A stretch of 7,636 nt of DNA from JAJDIA01 sp031555505 (GTDB taxonomy: Bacteria; Bacteroidota; Bacteroidia; Bacteroidales; Tannerellaceae), in contig JAVBUH010000039.1 of the NCBI GenBank assembly GCA_031555505.1, positions 1-7,636 on the forward strand, in the 5' to 3' direction. How positions within the stretch are numbered: position 1 is the first letter of the stretch; each line of letters begins with the position of its first letter. Positions 6,919 through 7,636 of the stretch are shown one piece after another. A model generated the notes under the pieces. That model was not told the DNA's origin and did no database searches. It saw only the letters and a program-made list of their open reading frames with translations. Position numbers and translations under genes: made by a program.

Positions 6919-6943
6919 CAAATGTAATCAAATTTACGTCAAT
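6919..6943 (-). promoter_or_regulatory. Promoter and putative operator of the AbiE operon
   Basis: On the minus strand TACATTTG (6919-6926) and TAAATTTG (6929-6936) both match the Bacteroidetes -7 consensus TAnnTTTG. The nearer one would give a leader of roughly 15-20 bases before the GTG. A TTTG sits upstream of the second box (about 6958-6963), but the spacing is longer than usual. The motif TCAAATTTACGTCAAT (plus strand, 6928-6943) covers the second box and recurs near-identically just before the toxin gene, so a repressor bound here would block transcription. Confidence 0.5.
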
Positions 6944-7012
6944 AAAACGTTTTTCCTGACAAAAATTTGCAAAAATAAAGAAAGCCTCCCACTATATATC
7001 AGTAATAACCTA

Positions 7013-7036
7013 ATTAGTAACAACTTTGTTACTAAT
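7013..7036. promoter_or_regulatory. Perfect 24-bp palindrome, possible regulator-binding site
   Basis: ATTAGTAACAA (7013-7023) and TTGTTACTAAT (7026-7036) are perfect inverted 11-bp arms around a CT centre. Such a compact dyad is typical of a dimeric helix-turn-helix binding site. It lies about 75 bp upstream of the AbiE promoter boxes and just beyond the terminator-like hairpin of the HlyD gene. It does not share sequence with the TCAAATTTACGTCAAT motif, so if it is an operator it serves another protein. It could also be a second stem of the termination region. Confidence 0.5.
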
Positions 7037-7039
7037 AAA

Positions 7040-7086
7040 ATGATTACATCTCCAAATTACCTTACAAATCGAGGAGATGTAATCAT
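7040..7086 (-). terminator. Terminator-like hairpin after the HlyD gene
   Basis: ATGATTACATCTCC (7040-7053) and GGAGATGTAATCAT (7073-7086) form a perfect 14-bp inverted repeat around a 19-base spacer. On the minus strand the stem is followed by TTTTATT, and it begins 25 bases after the HlyD stop, so it fits the end of that transcription unit. The plus direction lacks a T-run. The loop is long and the stem AT-rich for a classic terminator, so a protein-binding or mobile-element role is not excluded. Confidence 0.55.
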
Positions 7087-7111
7087 GTGGATTTGTTTAA
7101 AAAGTCTATTT

Positions 7112-7636
7112 TTATTGTCCCATTCCTTCTCGTAGTACTTTTTTTACCGGCATAAAGAATCGTTCGATCAGACGGAGGTCTTCGGTCACGATTTCGGCCG
7201 TGGCTTTCATCTCGTGGGAGAGGGGCAGGGTGCGGCCATAGTTGGTGGTAAGCCCTTGGGGGAAGTTTATTTCAATGGCATACTGGCCATCGGAAGGCAC
7301 CAGCGAGATGGTTTTGACCGTGCCGTTCACCATCCCGAATTCCTGGTCGGGGTAGTTGAGGAATCGAACGATCACCCGCTGCCCTGTCTCCACCTTGCCC
7401 GAACGGGCAGCCGGCAGCATCGCTTTCCCTATTAATTCATCTGAGGCAGTGGGGACAATGGTGAAGACTGTTTCCCCTGCCGGGATGTATTGGTTATCAC
7501 TCCAGTACTTGGTGAATGTTACCCTACCTTCGATCGGTGTTGTGAGGCAATAAGCCAGTTCCCAGGCATGGATGGCATTCATCAACTGACCGCCGGTTGT
7601 CTGCAGGTCCTGCCGTAGCTGGCTTTCCTTCTCAGC
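7112..7636 (-). CDS. HlyD-family membrane fusion / secretion protein, C-terminal part (partial)
   Basis: The frame is open from the window edge to TAA at 7112-7114, giving the last 174 residues. It starts at AEKESQLRQDL, the end of a coiled-coil hairpin. Next comes the second half of a lipoyl-like domain (LTTPIEGRVTFTKYW and PAGETVFTIVP), then the beta-barrel and C-terminal part with VETGQRVIVRF, TVKTISLVP and EIVTEDLRLIERF. HlyD proteins are periplasmic adaptors that link an inner-membrane ABC exporter to an outer-membrane channel. This sequence style resembles Bacteroidetes adaptors that accompany peptidase-containing peptide exporters, but the partner genes are outside the window. G+C is back near 50%, unlike the adjacent AbiE island. 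An internal TTG or ATG near 7580-7585 is not the true start because the coding frame continues to the edge. Confidence 0.9.
   Translation of the reverse strand, partial: AEKESQLRQDLQTTGGQLMNAIHAWELAYCLTTPIEGRVTFTKYWSDNQYIPAGETVFTIVPTASDELIGKAMLPAARSGKVETGQRVIVRFLNYPDQEFGMVNGTVKTISLVPSDGQYAIEINFPQGLTTNYGRTLPLSHEMKATAEIVTEDLRLIERFFMPVKKVLREGMGQ

Noticed and set aside
5000..7112. Insertion sequence or integrative element carrying the AbiE genes
   Set aside because: No transposase or integrase frame exists, and I found no matching terminal inverted repeats or target-site duplications at the composition boundaries.
7214..7553. Small plus-strand frames over the HlyD gene
   Set aside because: They are shadows of the minus-strand HlyD frame, which shows lipoyl-like and beta-barrel motifs and stays open to the window edge.

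Overview
The window looks like a chromosomal segment from the Bacteroidales, in the Bacteroides/Parabacteroides range; the genus is a guess. Supporting signs are two tandem GH92 alpha-mannosidase genes, a HlyD-type adaptor of the kind found with Bacteroidetes peptide exporters, Bacteroidetes-style TAnnTTTG promoter boxes, and no strong Shine-Dalgarno sequences. All substantial genes lie on the minus strand. The only plus-strand coding candidate is a short gene tail at the left edge.

Left edge (1-427): the tail of an unidentified plus-strand gene ends at 55, and its stop codon lies inside the first copy of a five-copy palindromic repeat array (53-158) with a strict 22/23-bp period. A second structured block (255-335) holds four TTATGA-type boxes at 22-23 bp spacing and two mutually exclusive hairpins, the larger followed by a T-run. 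A separate hairpin at 358-392 fits a terminator for the minus-strand mannosidase operon. The convergent ends of two transcription units meet here.

Mannosidase operon (428-5000, minus): the upstream gene encodes a periplasmic GH92 enzyme with all catalytic motifs and the His-Glu pair typical of alpha-1,2-mannosidases. Four bases downstream follows a GH92 lipoprotein that keeps the catalytic acid and base but lacks the His-Glu pair, so it probably prefers another linkage or substrate. Together they look like a two-enzyme mannoside-trimming unit, split between a soluble periplasmic enzyme and a membrane-anchored one. No SusC/SusD genes are visible in the window.

Low-GC island (about 5030-7110): base composition falls sharply (sampled rows: 60% G+C in the mannosidase region, 38% and 32% here, 50% again beyond). 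It carries a two-gene AbiE-like type IV toxin-antitoxin system on the minus strand: an AbiEi-like winged-helix antitoxin (GTG start) and an AbiEii nucleotidyltransferase toxin. A 16-bp motif, TCAAATTTACGTCAAT, lies over the antitoxin promoter and recurs twice at the antitoxin/toxin junction, suggesting a shared regulatory element. A 14-bp inverted repeat and a perfect 24-bp palindrome lie upstream of the pair.

Right edge (7112-7636): the C-terminal part of a HlyD-family membrane fusion protein, cut by the window end.
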